64,000 bases of DNA from an uncultured Colwellia sp. (GCA_913062815.1 CAJXWZ010000009.1:109371-173370), one strand, 5' to 3'; counted from the stretch's first letter, positions 43,876 to 52,159 are shown. Numbers and translations are program-made. Notes: generated by a model from the sequence alone, not told the origin.

Positions 43876-45078
43876 GTGTTTAAATATATTCAAAAACATA
43901 ATTTAACTATCCTTGGAAAAATTACTAAGCACCGACTTTTAGCCTTAGATGTTTTGCGCGGTATCACTATCATGGCAATGATACTGGTCAATAACCCTGG
44001 AAATTGGTCAACTATGTATGGTCCATTAAAGCATGCACAATGGCATGGTTGGACAGTTACCGATCTTATCTTTCCTTTTTTTATTTTTATCGTCGGGGCA
44101 TCCATTAGTTTTTCAATCACAATACAAAAGAAAAAAGGCTTAACTAACAAAGAAATCCTATTTTCTGCCGCGAAAAGAGCAGTAAAACTGATTTTATTAG
44201 GCTGGTTTCTGACACTCTTTTATTATCAATTTGGCAATAGTAATTTTAATTGGTTTAATGACAAACTATTTTCCATGAGAATTATGGGTGTTTTACAACG
44301 TATAGGTTTAGTCTATTTAATTTGTACAATCTTATTTATCTATTTCAAGCCCAGAAGCCTACTCATATTAAGCTTAACCATATTGGCTTTGCACTCTTTT
44401 GCAATGCTAGCTATTCCCTATGTTGATATACAAAACAATATTACTTATCAAGGATTATGGTTAAAAGGCAATAACTTTAGTGCTTGGTTAGATCACTTGG
44501 TACTTACACCTCAACATGTTTATTCGCAAACAGTACCTTTTAGTTACGACCCTGAAGGACTATTTTCTACCTTGCCTGCTATTGCAACTTGCATTTCAGG
44601 AGTACTAGTTGGTCAATACTTAAAGAGTCATACCGTCAATTTGCTTAAACAGATTTATACCTTACTTTTAATAGGTGTTATTTTATATCTGCTGGGCTTG
44701 TTATTGTCTGGGTATATTCCTATTAACAAAGCACTGTGGACAACAAGTTATGTGCTAATTTCTTCTGGCATTGCCATAGTTACCTTAGCAATTTGTTTAT
44801 ACCTAATAGATATTAAACATTATAAAAACTGGACTACACCTTTCATTGTATTTGGTGCAAACTCCATCGCTTTTTTTATGTTTGCTGGGATATTAGGTAG
44901 AATATTAATCATGTGGCCAGTAAATAATAGTCATTTGAAGCACTGGATAAATGAAACACTATTTACGCCTTATTTCGAGCCGATAAATGCTTCATTAATG
45001 TTTTCCTTTGCCTTTTTATTAATCTCTTATGCGGTAATGTTTACCATGTATCGTAAAAACATTTTCTGGAAAGTGTAA
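43876..45078 (+). CDS. nagX: NagX-like acyltransferase-type membrane protein (DUF5009)
   Basis: The 400-residue membrane protein has about ten helices. The N-terminal block RLLALDVLRGITIMAMILVNNPG and the VTDLIFPFFIFIVGAS segment are typical of the heparan-alpha-glucosaminide N-acetyltransferase-like family. Members named NagX occur in GlcNAc utilisation loci of marine gammaproteobacteria. It is ten bases after nagZ, so a role in GlcNAc handling across the inner membrane is likely. The biochemical activity is not known to me. The start is GTG with a weak ribosome site. Confidence 0.82.
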   Translation: MFKYIQKHNLTILGKITKHRLLALDVLRGITIMAMILVNNPGNWSTMYGPLKHAQWHGWTVTDLIFPFFIFIVGASISFSITIQKKKGLTNKEILFSAAKRAVKLILLGWFLTLFYYQFGNSNFNWFNDKLFSMRIMGVLQRIGLVYLICTILFIYFKPRSLLILSLTILALHSFAMLAIPYVDIQNNITYQGLWLKGNNFSAWLDHLVLTPQHVYSQTVPFSYDPEGLFSTLPAIATCISGVLVGQYLKSHTVNLLKQIYTLLLIGVILYLLGLLLSGYIPINKALWTTSYVLISSGIAIVTLAICLYLIDIKHYKNWTTPFIVFGANSIAFFMFAGILGRILIMWPVNNSHLKHWINETLFTPYFEPINASLMFSFAFLLISYAVMFTMYRKNIFWKV

Positions 45079-45125
45079 TTCAAGCAACAGTTCAAACAAG
45101 TGTTCAAGTAACAATCTCCCCTTTG

Positions 45126-45148
45126 AACTATCGGTTATGCCGATAGTT
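45126..45148. promoter_or_regulatory. TATCG-N7-CGATA operator, site 6 (perfect palindrome)
   Basis: AACTATCGG, five bases, CCGATAGTT: nine-base arms without mismatch. It lies 74 bp upstream of the DUF1445 gene, which heads the 5-oxoproline/D-glutamate operon. Confidence 0.85.
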
Positions 45149-45222
45149 CATAACTTCATTTATCAAGAAGATCCTCTTATTCTTTGCCTATATCACCGAT
45201 GAGCAAAAATTAAGATTTATCT

Positions 45223-46020
45223 ATGCAACAAGAATCACCCATTACCGTTAGAAAACATATTCGTAAAGGTAAATTAAAGCAATCGACGTCAGGTCTCGCT
45301 CCCGGCTATGTGCAGTGTAACCTTGTTATTTTGCCGAAAAAATATGCTGATGACTTTTCGAAATTTTGTCAACTAAATCCTAAATCCTGCCCTTTAATTG
45401 CCACGAGTGAAAATGCTGGGGACTTTGCCATTGAAAAGCTAGGCTTTGATTTAGATTTGCGCACCGATATCCCCTTATATCGTATCTACGAACATGGTGA
45501 GTTAATAATGGAAACAAGAAATATTCTAGATATTTGGCAAGATGATTTTGTTGCTTTTCTCTTAGGTTGTTCATTCTCATTTGAAGAAGCTTTATTAGCC
45601 GAAGGCATAGAGATTAGAAATATTTCTGAAGGCAAAAATGTGCCTATGTATAAAACAAATATTAACAATGTCCCTGTGAACCAGTTCAGCGGAAATATGG
45701 TGGTCAGCATGAGGCCGATGAAACCTGAAGATGCGATTAAAACAGTAGGCATCTGTAGCCAATTTCCAAAAGTACATGGAGCTCCCATTCATATTGGAGA
45801 CCCTAACTTTTTGGGTATTTCAAATATCGAAAAACCAGATTTTGGTGACGCGGTTACCATTAAAGAAGGTGAAGTGCTTGTTTTTTGGGCATGTGGCGTT
45901 ACTCCGCAATTAGCGATTAAGAATGCTAAACCTAGCATCTGTGTAACACATAGTCCCGGTTATATGCTGGTGACAGATATCAAGAATAGCCAATTACGTG
46001 TTGCTGGAGCGAGAAAATGA
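45223..46020 (+). CDS. DUF1445 putative hydro-lyase (YcsI family)
   Basis: The 265-residue protein has the DUF1445 pattern: KGKLKQSTSGLAPGYVQCN at the start, FLLGCSFSFEEALL, RNISEGKNVPMYKT, then HGAPIHIGDP and WACGVTPQLA. It corresponds to Bacillus YcsI, also encoded beside pxpABC. It also corresponds to the N-terminal half of mammalian D-glutamate cyclase, whose C-terminal half (DUF4392) is encoded here at 48397. The activity is not established; a hydration or racemisation step on 5-oxoproline is possible. It is first in the operon, and its stop overlaps the pxpA start. Confidence 0.9.
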   Translation: MQQESPITVRKHIRKGKLKQSTSGLAPGYVQCNLVILPKKYADDFSKFCQLNPKSCPLIATSENAGDFAIEKLGFDLDLRTDIPLYRIYEHGELIMETRNILDIWQDDFVAFLLGCSFSFEEALLAEGIEIRNISEGKNVPMYKTNINNVPVNQFSGNMVVSMRPMKPEDAIKTVGICSQFPKVHGAPIHIGDPNFLGISNIEKPDFGDAVTIKEGEVLVFWACGVTPQLAIKNAKPSICVTHSPGYMLVTDIKNSQLRVAGARK

Positions 46021-46745
46021 AATTGAATTGTGACCTAGGTGAAAGCTTTGGTATCTGGCAACTAGGCCAAGATGACAAGTTAATGCCACATATTGATATG
46101 GCCAATATAGCGTGCGGTTTTCATGCCGGCGATCCTGACGTTATCAACAAAACGTTATTATTGGCAAAAAAATACCAAACTGAGGTAGGGGCTCATCCAA
46201 GTTATCCAGACAAGGTGGGTTTTGGTCGCCGTTCAATAAAATGCTCCAGCAGTGAAATAATAACGTTAATGCATTATCAGATTGCTGCACTTGATGGCAT
46301 GGCTAAAGTCCACGACATCGACATAAGCTATGTAAAACCCCATGGGGCTTTGTATAACGATATGATGAGTAATGATGTGGTCATGGAGTCCGTTTTCCAA
46401 GCAATAAGTCAATATCACCGTCCTTTAAAACTGATGTTATTAGCAACAGGTGATGTTGAACAGCATAAAATAAAAGCACAAAACTATGGCATTGAGTTAA
46501 TTTTTGAAGCGTTCGCCGATCGCCGATATACCGAGCAAGGCACTTTATTATCCCGTCAACATCCACAAGCAATGTTAACTAAACAAGAAACAATTGGGCA
46601 AGTAGCGCGTTTAATAAACCAAGGCAGCATTCTTTGTCAATCGGGTAAAGCAATAAGACTACATGCCGATTGTGTCTGTGTACACGGAGATAATGACCAA
46701 GCAATTGATATCATAAAAGAGTTGAAATCATTATGCCTCAACTAG
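46017..46745 (+). CDS. pxpA: 5-oxoprolinase subunit A
   Basis: The 242-residue LamB/YcsF family protein has the opening LNCDLGESFG, IACGFHAGDP, GAHPSYPDKVGFGRR, YVKPHGALYN and a late FADRRYT. With PxpB and PxpC it forms the ATP-dependent 5-oxoprolinase that opens 5-oxo-L-proline to L-glutamate. ATGA overlap joins it to the DUF1445 gene, and the pxpB start lies inside its last codons. Confidence 0.96.
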   Translation: MKLNCDLGESFGIWQLGQDDKLMPHIDMANIACGFHAGDPDVINKTLLLAKKYQTEVGAHPSYPDKVGFGRRSIKCSSSEIITLMHYQIAALDGMAKVHDIDISYVKPHGALYNDMMSNDVVMESVFQAISQYHRPLKLMLLATGDVEQHKIKAQNYGIELIFEAFADRRYTEQGTLLSRQHPQAMLTKQETIGQVARLINQGSILCQSGKAIRLHADCVCVHGDNDQAIDIIKELKSLCLN

Positions 46746-47443
46746 CCCTGCCATCAAGAAAAGAAGCAAGAATAGAAGTGGCTGGCGAAGATGCATTAAT
46801 TATCTATTTAGACGATTTTATTGATAATAATATCAGTAAGGAAATATCCCAGCTCGAAAATAGACTTGCTGAAGAGTTAAGTGATTGTTTAGTTGACCTG
46901 ATCCCATCATACGTTTCTCTTTTGGTCATTTTTGATCCTCTGGTAAGTGATTATTATGCCGTTAAACAAAGCATTATAAAACACTTAACCTTCGACTTTA
47001 CTGAAGCGATAACTAACAACAATATTATTGAATTACCTGTTTATTATTCACCAAAGAGCGGCCCAGATCTAAAGAATATCGCCAAAACATCGAAGCTTAG
47101 CGTTGATGAAGTTATTAAAATACATCAAGAAAAAACCTATCAAGTATTTGCCATTGGCTTTGCTCCCGGCTTTGCATTTTTAGGAGAAGTAGATGCGAGA
47201 ATTGCCACGCCTAGGTTAGCAACTCCCAGAGCAAAAGTACCAAAAGGCTCGGTAGCCATAGCTGATCAACAAACGGCCATTTACCCTGAGCAATCTCCAG
47301 GAGGCTGGAATCTAATAGGATTATGTCCGCTACCTTTATTTGAACCTAACGTTAAACCACATATACCTTATCAGGTTGGCGATAGTGTGAAATTCACTGC
47401 GATTTCTAAAGCCCGCTTCCTAACACTAGGAGGTCAATTATGA
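46733..47443 (+). CDS. pxpB: 5-oxoprolinase subunit B
   Basis: The 236-residue KipI-type protein (allophanate hydrolase subunit 1 family) has ELPVYYSPKSGPDL, AIGFAPGFAFLGEVD, the TPR-containing ATPRLATPRAKVPKGSV, and SPGGWNLIG. It is the partner of PxpC in 5-oxoproline hydrolysis. It overlaps pxpA by 13 bases and pxpC by four, which points to coupled translation. Confidence 0.96.
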   Translation: MPQLALPSRKEARIEVAGEDALIIYLDDFIDNNISKEISQLENRLAEELSDCLVDLIPSYVSLLVIFDPLVSDYYAVKQSIIKHLTFDFTEAITNNNIIELPVYYSPKSGPDLKNIAKTSKLSVDEVIKIHQEKTYQVFAIGFAPGFAFLGEVDARIATPRLATPRAKVPKGSVAIADQQTAIYPEQSPGGWNLIGLCPLPLFEPNVKPHIPYQVGDSVKFTAISKARFLTLGGQL

Positions 47444-48396
47444 ACAATAATTCAAACGTTTACTTTAAAGTAATCAATGCTGGAATTTTATGCACCTTTC
47501 AAGACTTAGGTCGATTTCAGCAAGGTAGTTTAGGACTCACTACAGGTGGACCTGCCGATAAAGCGGCTTACCTTTGGGCAAATAGATTATTAAACAACCC
47601 AGCTAACTCTCCTGTATTAGAACTTAGCTTCGGTGGTTTAACGTTAGTTGCCAATACTTTCACCACTATAGCTATTACAGGAGCTAAAGCCCTCTTAACC
47701 ATCAATGGTCAACCAAAAGAAAACTGGCAGAGTCACCATATTAAGCCGGATGATGAAATTAATATTGGCTTCGCTTCACAAGGTTGTCGAATTTATCTTG
47801 CCGTAGCTGATGGTTTTTTAGTAAAACAGCAATTTGGCAGCGCTTCTACTGTTGTCAGAGAAAAAGTAGGTGGTTCCAATGGCCTTGCAATTTCAGCAGG
47901 GCAATTACTTGCTATTACTAAAACAGAAAAAAAACCTCTTTATCGTTTAGCAAAAAAAGATGTGCCCGATTATAACAATTCACTGACATTAAAAATGATT
48001 ACCGGTTACCAGCATTCGTTATTTGACCGTTATGAAATAGCGAAGTTCTTTGCCAATGAGTATCAAATCAGTAGCCAATGTGATCGCATGGGTTATCGAT
48101 TAACTGGAACCAGCATCCAATCTAAGATCTCAAAAATGTTTTCTGAAGGCATTTGCCAAGGCGCTGTTCAAATTCCCCCAGATGGGCAGCCCATTGTCTT
48201 ATCAAATGACCGGCAAACCATTGGTGGCTATCCCAAAATCGGGTCAGTTCTGTCTCGAGATTTAGATTATCTAATGCAATGTAGTCAAGGCAATAAGGTC
48301 AACTTTGAGCCCATCTCAATTCATTGTGCCCACAATATTTTGCATTTAGCTAAAGCAAAATACCAGCGAACACAATTATTAAAGGTAGCAATGTAA
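47440..48396 (+). CDS. pxpC: 5-oxoprolinase subunit C
   Basis: The 318-residue KipA-type protein (allophanate hydrolase subunit 2 family) has TFQDLGRFQQGSLGLTTGG near the N-terminus, ELSFGGLTL, FGSASTVVREKVGG and the terminal-third QIPPDGQPIVLSNDRQTIGG. It completes 5-oxoprolinase with PxpA and PxpB. The next gene starts immediately after its stop codon. Confidence 0.96.
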   Translation: MNNNSNVYFKVINAGILCTFQDLGRFQQGSLGLTTGGPADKAAYLWANRLLNNPANSPVLELSFGGLTLVANTFTTIAITGAKALLTINGQPKENWQSHHIKPDDEINIGFASQGCRIYLAVADGFLVKQQFGSASTVVREKVGGSNGLAISAGQLLAITKTEKKPLYRLAKKDVPDYNNSLTLKMITGYQHSLFDRYEIAKFFANEYQISSQCDRMGYRLTGTSIQSKISKMFSEGICQGAVQIPPDGQPIVLSNDRQTIGGYPKIGSVLSRDLDYLMQCSQGNKVNFEPISIHCAHNILHLAKAKYQRTQLLKVAM

Positions 48397-49251
48397 ATGA
48401 CTAGTAATGAATCACTGTTAACAATAAGCAAACAAATTGAGTCTTTACTGGTTCAACAAAACTTACGTGGCATGAAAGACGTAAAACCGGCTTTGCGTCC
48501 AGGGTATTATCTAAGAGCGGCAAAGCAGTTAATGCACAGCAAGGGTAATATAATTATAAGTACAGGCTTCCCTGTGGCCGGTACCTTTGAAACCGATGGT
48601 CCAGTGGGGGCAATTGCGCTTTACAATGTACTTGAGTCTCTTGGGAAAAGTCCGGTTATCGTTTGCGGCGATCCGCTTTTTACCTCGTTAAAAATTGATT
48701 ATCACTGTTACCCCATCCCGTTAAATGACATAAGCAATGCTAAAGCTTATGCACAAAGGGCCTTAGATAAATTGCAGCCCGATGTCATCGTTTCCATAGA
48801 AAGACCAGGATTAAGTGAACAAAATCGCTACTTTAATATGCGTGGTGAAGACATCTCGGCAAAGTGTGCAAGTTTTGACTTTTTTATGCAACTTGCAACG
48901 TGTCCCACCATTGCTATTGGTGATGGCGGCAATGAAATTGGCATGGGCAATGTAGCAGAGGCTATATCTCAGTTAGATATAGTACCTTCGACAACAACAT
49001 GTGATGAATTATTGATTGCCGATGTTTCAAATTGGGCATCATATGGCCTTATTTCGTTCTTATCTTTGTGGCATAAGCGAAATTTCTTAAGTGAGATTAA
49101 GCCAAAAAATATTTTAACCTACCTGTCAAGTTTAGGCAGTGTCGACGGTGTTACCCGTCAAAATGAGCTGACAGAAGACAGCTTATGCTTTACCTATGGG
49201 GAACAACTTATCTCGCAATTAGAATCAATTTGCGGATTTGAGAAGAGATGA
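48397..49251 (+). CDS. D-glutamate cyclase-like protein (DUF4392)
   Basis: The 284-residue protein matches the DUF4392 domain of mammalian D-glutamate cyclase. Its blocks are STGFPVAGTFETDGPVGA, SIERPGLSEQNRYFNMRG and the signature GDGGNEIGMGN. That enzyme cyclises D-glutamate to 5-oxo-D-proline. Here the domain stands alone, and the DUF1445 partner domain is a separate gene four genes upstream, with pxpABC between. Its frame begins at the base after the pxpC stop and overlaps the aminotransferase start. Confidence 0.88.
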   Translation: MTSNESLLTISKQIESLLVQQNLRGMKDVKPALRPGYYLRAAKQLMHSKGNIIISTGFPVAGTFETDGPVGAIALYNVLESLGKSPVIVCGDPLFTSLKIDYHCYPIPLNDISNAKAYAQRALDKLQPDVIVSIERPGLSEQNRYFNMRGEDISAKCASFDFFMQLATCPTIAIGDGGNEIGMGNVAEAISQLDIVPSTTTCDELLIADVSNWASYGLISFLSLWHKRNFLSEIKPKNILTYLSSLGSVDGVTRQNELTEDSLCFTYGEQLISQLESICGFEKR

Positions 49252-50114
49252 ATATGAGTACAGTATTTTTAAACAATGCCTTTTTACCCCCTAAGCAGGC
49301 CCTTATTTCTCCGATGGATAGAGGTTTTTTATTTGGCGAAGGTATTTATGAAGTGATACCAAGTTATCAAGGAACATTTATCGGTTTACAGCTTCACTTA
49401 AATCGGTTATTTAACGGTTTAAAAGCCCTTGATATACAAAACCCTTACAGTCGTGATAAGTGGCTGTCTCTATGCCAACAACTCGTTGAACAAAATGACG
49501 GTGACAACCTTGCTGTCTATATTCAAGTAACTCGGGGTAGTTCAACTATTCGACATCATGGTTATAATAATGATTTAACAGCAACAATTTATGCTTTTAC
49601 GTTTTCAATTCCCACAGCGCCTTTAGCTGATAAAAGACAAACAAATGCCTATACCGTTTCAACACATCAAGATTTACGGTGGCAACGTTGTAATATAAAA
49701 TCAACATCATTGTTGGGCAACGTAATGCACTTTCAACATGGTATTGATGAAGGTAACAAAGAAACCATACTATTTAACAGCAACCAAGAATTAACAGAAG
49801 CGAGCTCAAGTAATGTTTTCATTGTTAAAGATAGAACCATCATCACGCCACCATTAGATCATCAAATACTACCTGGGGTTACTCGTTATATTTTGTTAGA
49901 AATACTAAACAAATATAGTCAATATAAAGTAGAAGAAAGGAAAGTTAGTCATCAAGAAGTAATCAGAGCCGATGAAGTATGGTTAACTAGCTCGACAAAA
50001 GAAGTGGCACCTGTGATAGCGATTGAAAATAAGCCGGTAGCTTTAGGTGAGATTGGTGATGTATGGCTTACTGCGCAATCACTTTTCTCTCAATATAAAT
50101 ACTTATATTTATAG
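49248..50114 (+). CDS. D-amino acid aminotransferase (class IV, PLP)
   Basis: The 288-residue fold-type IV PLP enzyme has catalytic Lys151 in CNIKSTSLLGNV, preceded by QDLRWQRC. It also has MDRGFLFGEGIYEV near the start and LTEASSSNVFIV. The RC-IKS-LLGNV pattern is closer to D-alanine/D-amino-acid transaminases than to branched-chain enzymes. It would exchange amino groups between D-Ala and D-Glu and their keto acids, linking D-Ala from VanX to D-Glu metabolism. The start could equally be the ATG two codons later, which has the better-spaced AAGAG. Confidence 0.87.
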   Translation: MNMSTVFLNNAFLPPKQALISPMDRGFLFGEGIYEVIPSYQGTFIGLQLHLNRLFNGLKALDIQNPYSRDKWLSLCQQLVEQNDGDNLAVYIQVTRGSSTIRHHGYNNDLTATIYAFTFSIPTAPLADKRQTNAYTVSTHQDLRWQRCNIKSTSLLGNVMHFQHGIDEGNKETILFNSNQELTEASSSNVFIVKDRTIITPPLDHQILPGVTRYILLEILNKYSQYKVEERKVSHQEVIRADEVWLTSSTKEVAPVIAIENKPVALGEIGDVWLTAQSLFSQYKYLYL

Positions 50115-50156
50115 CGTCATTTGCCACTAAAAATTTTACATATCAAGGAACACAGA

Positions 50157-50672
50157 ATGAAAAAAATATTTTTTATACTTTTTGTAACACTGTCAGCAAG
50201 CTGCTTAGCAAAGCAAAATGCAATTGAAGACAAAATAATGATTAAAGCTTATAGCTGGGAGAATAAAGGCTATCGTGTTGGTAAAGCAGAGCAATGTATG
50301 AATTGGACCAGAGAAGTGCTTGTTGCAGCTTGCGGAACTAAATTTCAAGAGCTACAAACAATGCAACCTTGGGATCAACAATTTTTAGGAAAAGGTGATG
50401 AACTACTTCCAGAACATGCAGATTCTCTAGCAAGCACCGAATTTGGTAAAAAAATCAATTTAGTCGAAGAAACCAAAGCAGGTGACCTGATTTTTCTTAA
50501 AAACACCTATGGCAACTGGCAACCAGGGGTTATTACTCATGTTGGTATAGCGACGGGTAACGGTAAATATATTCATCGCATGACATCAAATAAAGGCATT
50601 GTTAAAGAACAAAAAATCCCTCTTGAAGAGTTTTCCGGTGCTATTCGGTTAGACAGTAAGTTGTGTAAATAA
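50157..50672 (+). CDS. NlpC/P60-like cysteine peptidase, exported or lipid-anchored
   Basis: The 171-residue protein has a short signal peptide with a lipobox-like LSASC (Cys16). The mature part is a small papain-like domain with Cys47 in AEQCMNWTRE, AGDLIFLKN, His128 in ITHVGIATGNGKYIH and His140. This is the NlpC/P60 arrangement used to cut gamma-D-Glu-DAP or related bonds in stem peptides. I place the start at the ATG with AAGGAA upstream, 36 bases inside a longer TTG frame. It follows the aminotransferase by 42 bp. Confidence 0.75.
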   Translation: MKKIFFILFVTLSASCLAKQNAIEDKIMIKAYSWENKGYRVGKAEQCMNWTREVLVAACGTKFQELQTMQPWDQQFLGKGDELLPEHADSLASTEFGKKINLVEETKAGDLIFLKNTYGNWQPGVITHVGIATGNGKYIHRMTSNKGIVKEQKIPLEEFSGAIRLDSKLCK

Positions 50673-50792
50673 TAAAAAGGGGTACATTTTAAGTATATTA
50701 GCAATCGAACTCTATATGAATTCAGGGATTGATTGCACTATACTTTATCGATAGAGGAAACTAATTCTATTCAAATGAGTTCAGGTACTGAT

Positions 50793-51575
50793 ATGAGTAT
50801 GGTTAAGCTGACTATATTATTAGCACTAAATTGTTTTTTTTCAGGAAATTTACTAGCTGAAGACAAAATCATAATTATCGGTGTTGCAGAGTTTCCGCCT
50901 TATATTATCGAGGAAGGTTATAAACTTAAAAACAATACAATAGGTTACGGAATAGATTTAGACATCCTAATTGAAGCGATCAAAAGAGCTAACTATCAGT
51001 ACAATGTCCAATTCTATCCGTTTGCAAGAATATCACCTTCACTTGCTAACAATATCATTGATGTCACACCATCAATGTTTATCAGCACTGATATGCCCGC
51101 CAATAAATATATTTTATATGATAGCGGTGGCAGCACATCTATTTACCAATTAGCGAATAAAAAAAACGTTATTGCTAATGTAGCTGATCTTAAAGGTAAA
51201 ACTATTGGTATTGTTCGTGGTGATTACTACGGAGAGCGATTTAAAGAGGTAGTTAACGAACTTAATCTAACATTAACCACAGCAAACAACGATAAGATGA
51301 ATTTTCAGATGCTATTACATCAAAGGATGGATTTATTAGCAATTAATTCGGTTGTCGGTCAGTTTTTGATAAAACAAATGAGCATAGCGACTCTAGTATC
51401 AGAATCTCCATTAAAATTAAATTATAGCTACCAAGGAGAGCATGCTGGCATACACTTTCTGTTTAACCTGACTATCGAACAGCATGTAATTGAAGATATA
51501 AGAAAAGCAGTGAAATCTATTCATGAAGATGGTTTTATTGACCAACTCAAAGCTAACTACGAGCTAGGTAATTAA
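50793..51575 (+). CDS. Family 3 solute-binding protein, orphan
   Basis: The 260-residue protein has a signal peptide (MSMVKLTILLALNCFFSGNLLA). It then shows VAEFPPYIIEEG, GYGIDLDILIEAIKRA and LKGKTIGIVRGDYYGERF. These are landmarks of periplasmic amino-acid-binding proteins of the SBP_bac_3 type. I chose this ATG because AGG lies seven bases upstream and the signal peptide begins there. No transporter partner is nearby. It is the third such orphan in the window. Confidence 0.78.
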   Translation: MSMVKLTILLALNCFFSGNLLAEDKIIIIGVAEFPPYIIEEGYKLKNNTIGYGIDLDILIEAIKRANYQYNVQFYPFARISPSLANNIIDVTPSMFISTDMPANKYILYDSGGSTSIYQLANKKNVIANVADLKGKTIGIVRGDYYGERFKEVVNELNLTLTTANNDKMNFQMLLHQRMDLLAINSVVGQFLIKQMSIATLVSESPLKLNYSYQGEHAGIHFLFNLTIEQHVIEDIRKAVKSIHEDGFIDQLKANYELGN

Positions 51576-51614
51576 TCTCCCCCTAACATGAGCGATTTAA
51601 TGAATTATCGAGTC

Positions 51615-51641
51615 TGTAGTAGCCTAGTGCTAGTGCCCAAT
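51615..51641 (+). repeat. 27-bp direct repeat, right copy
   Basis: It starts TGTAGTAGCCTAGTGC and ends TAGTGCCCAAT, and matches 6791-6817 at 25 of 27 positions in the same orientation. It abuts the transposase remnant that follows. Confidence 0.65.
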
Positions 51642-51642
51642 A

Positions 51643-51822
51643 AATTATGTGTATTTACTTGAGCCTGTTGATAACCGTTTAGGTGTTACAGATAAATCCC
51701 GGTATAACTGGGTAGCCAAAGTGAAAAAGTCGCTAAGTAAAAATGATGAGTTTGAAGAAATAGAACGGTTAAAACAAGAGCTGAAACGAGTTACTGAAGA
51801 GCGTGACATATTATTCACAGTA
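51643..51822 (+). pseudogene. IS3-type transposase orfA, middle fragment
   Basis: The frame reads RLGVTDKSRYNWVAKVKKSL, then DEFEEIERLKQELKRVTEERDIL, the helix-turn-helix end and leucine-zipper region of IS3-family OrfA. The N-terminal helix is missing and similarity stops after ERDIL. It is the complement of the N-terminal fragment at 6722. No orfB is present. Confidence 0.75.
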
Positions 51823-52110
51823 AACCCCTCACCTTCCTCATTAGTTCACTCCTTTAGGGATGATTTGAAATCATGAGGCATCGTTGTTTCATTAATACAA
51901 TCAACCAACACAAAAATAGCTAATGAAATAGTCAAATTTCGTTTAGTTGCAACAGGGCGAACTTTAGTATGTGATGATATGTTAATGTCAAAGGGGATCC
52001 CCTGTTTTTAAGTCTTTCGAAAAACAGATACGGGTAAAATAGGTGCAATTGGTGACGCGAAATAAGTACATTGTCTCAGGCAATCCTGCTGGACTAATTT
52101 GAGAACCTTT
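51823..52110. other. Non-coding stretch with an unassigned coding remnant
   Basis: A frame interrupted by one stop reads VHSFRDDLKS, stop, GIVVSLIQSTNTKIANEIV, then TGRTLVCDDMLMSKG (about 51830-52010). I cannot name the family. It looks like a degraded gene joined to the transposase remnant. Confidence 0.35.
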
Positions 52111-52116
52111 AGACAT

Positions 52117-52149
52117 AAAAAAAGCCGTTGAATATCAACGGCTTTTTTT
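52117..52149. terminator. Terminator downstream of tRNA-Ser
   Basis: AAAAAAAGCCGTTG, five bases, CAACGGCTTTTTTT: a strong stem with A and T runs on both sides, ten bases beyond the 3' end of tRNA-Ser. Confidence 0.9.
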
Positions 52150-52159
52150 ATTTTTAATG

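Noticed and set aside
45223..46020. DUF1445 protein as a confirmed hydro-lyase
   Set aside because: The family name is only a prediction. Sequence and context support membership and a link to 5-oxoproline, not a specific reaction.
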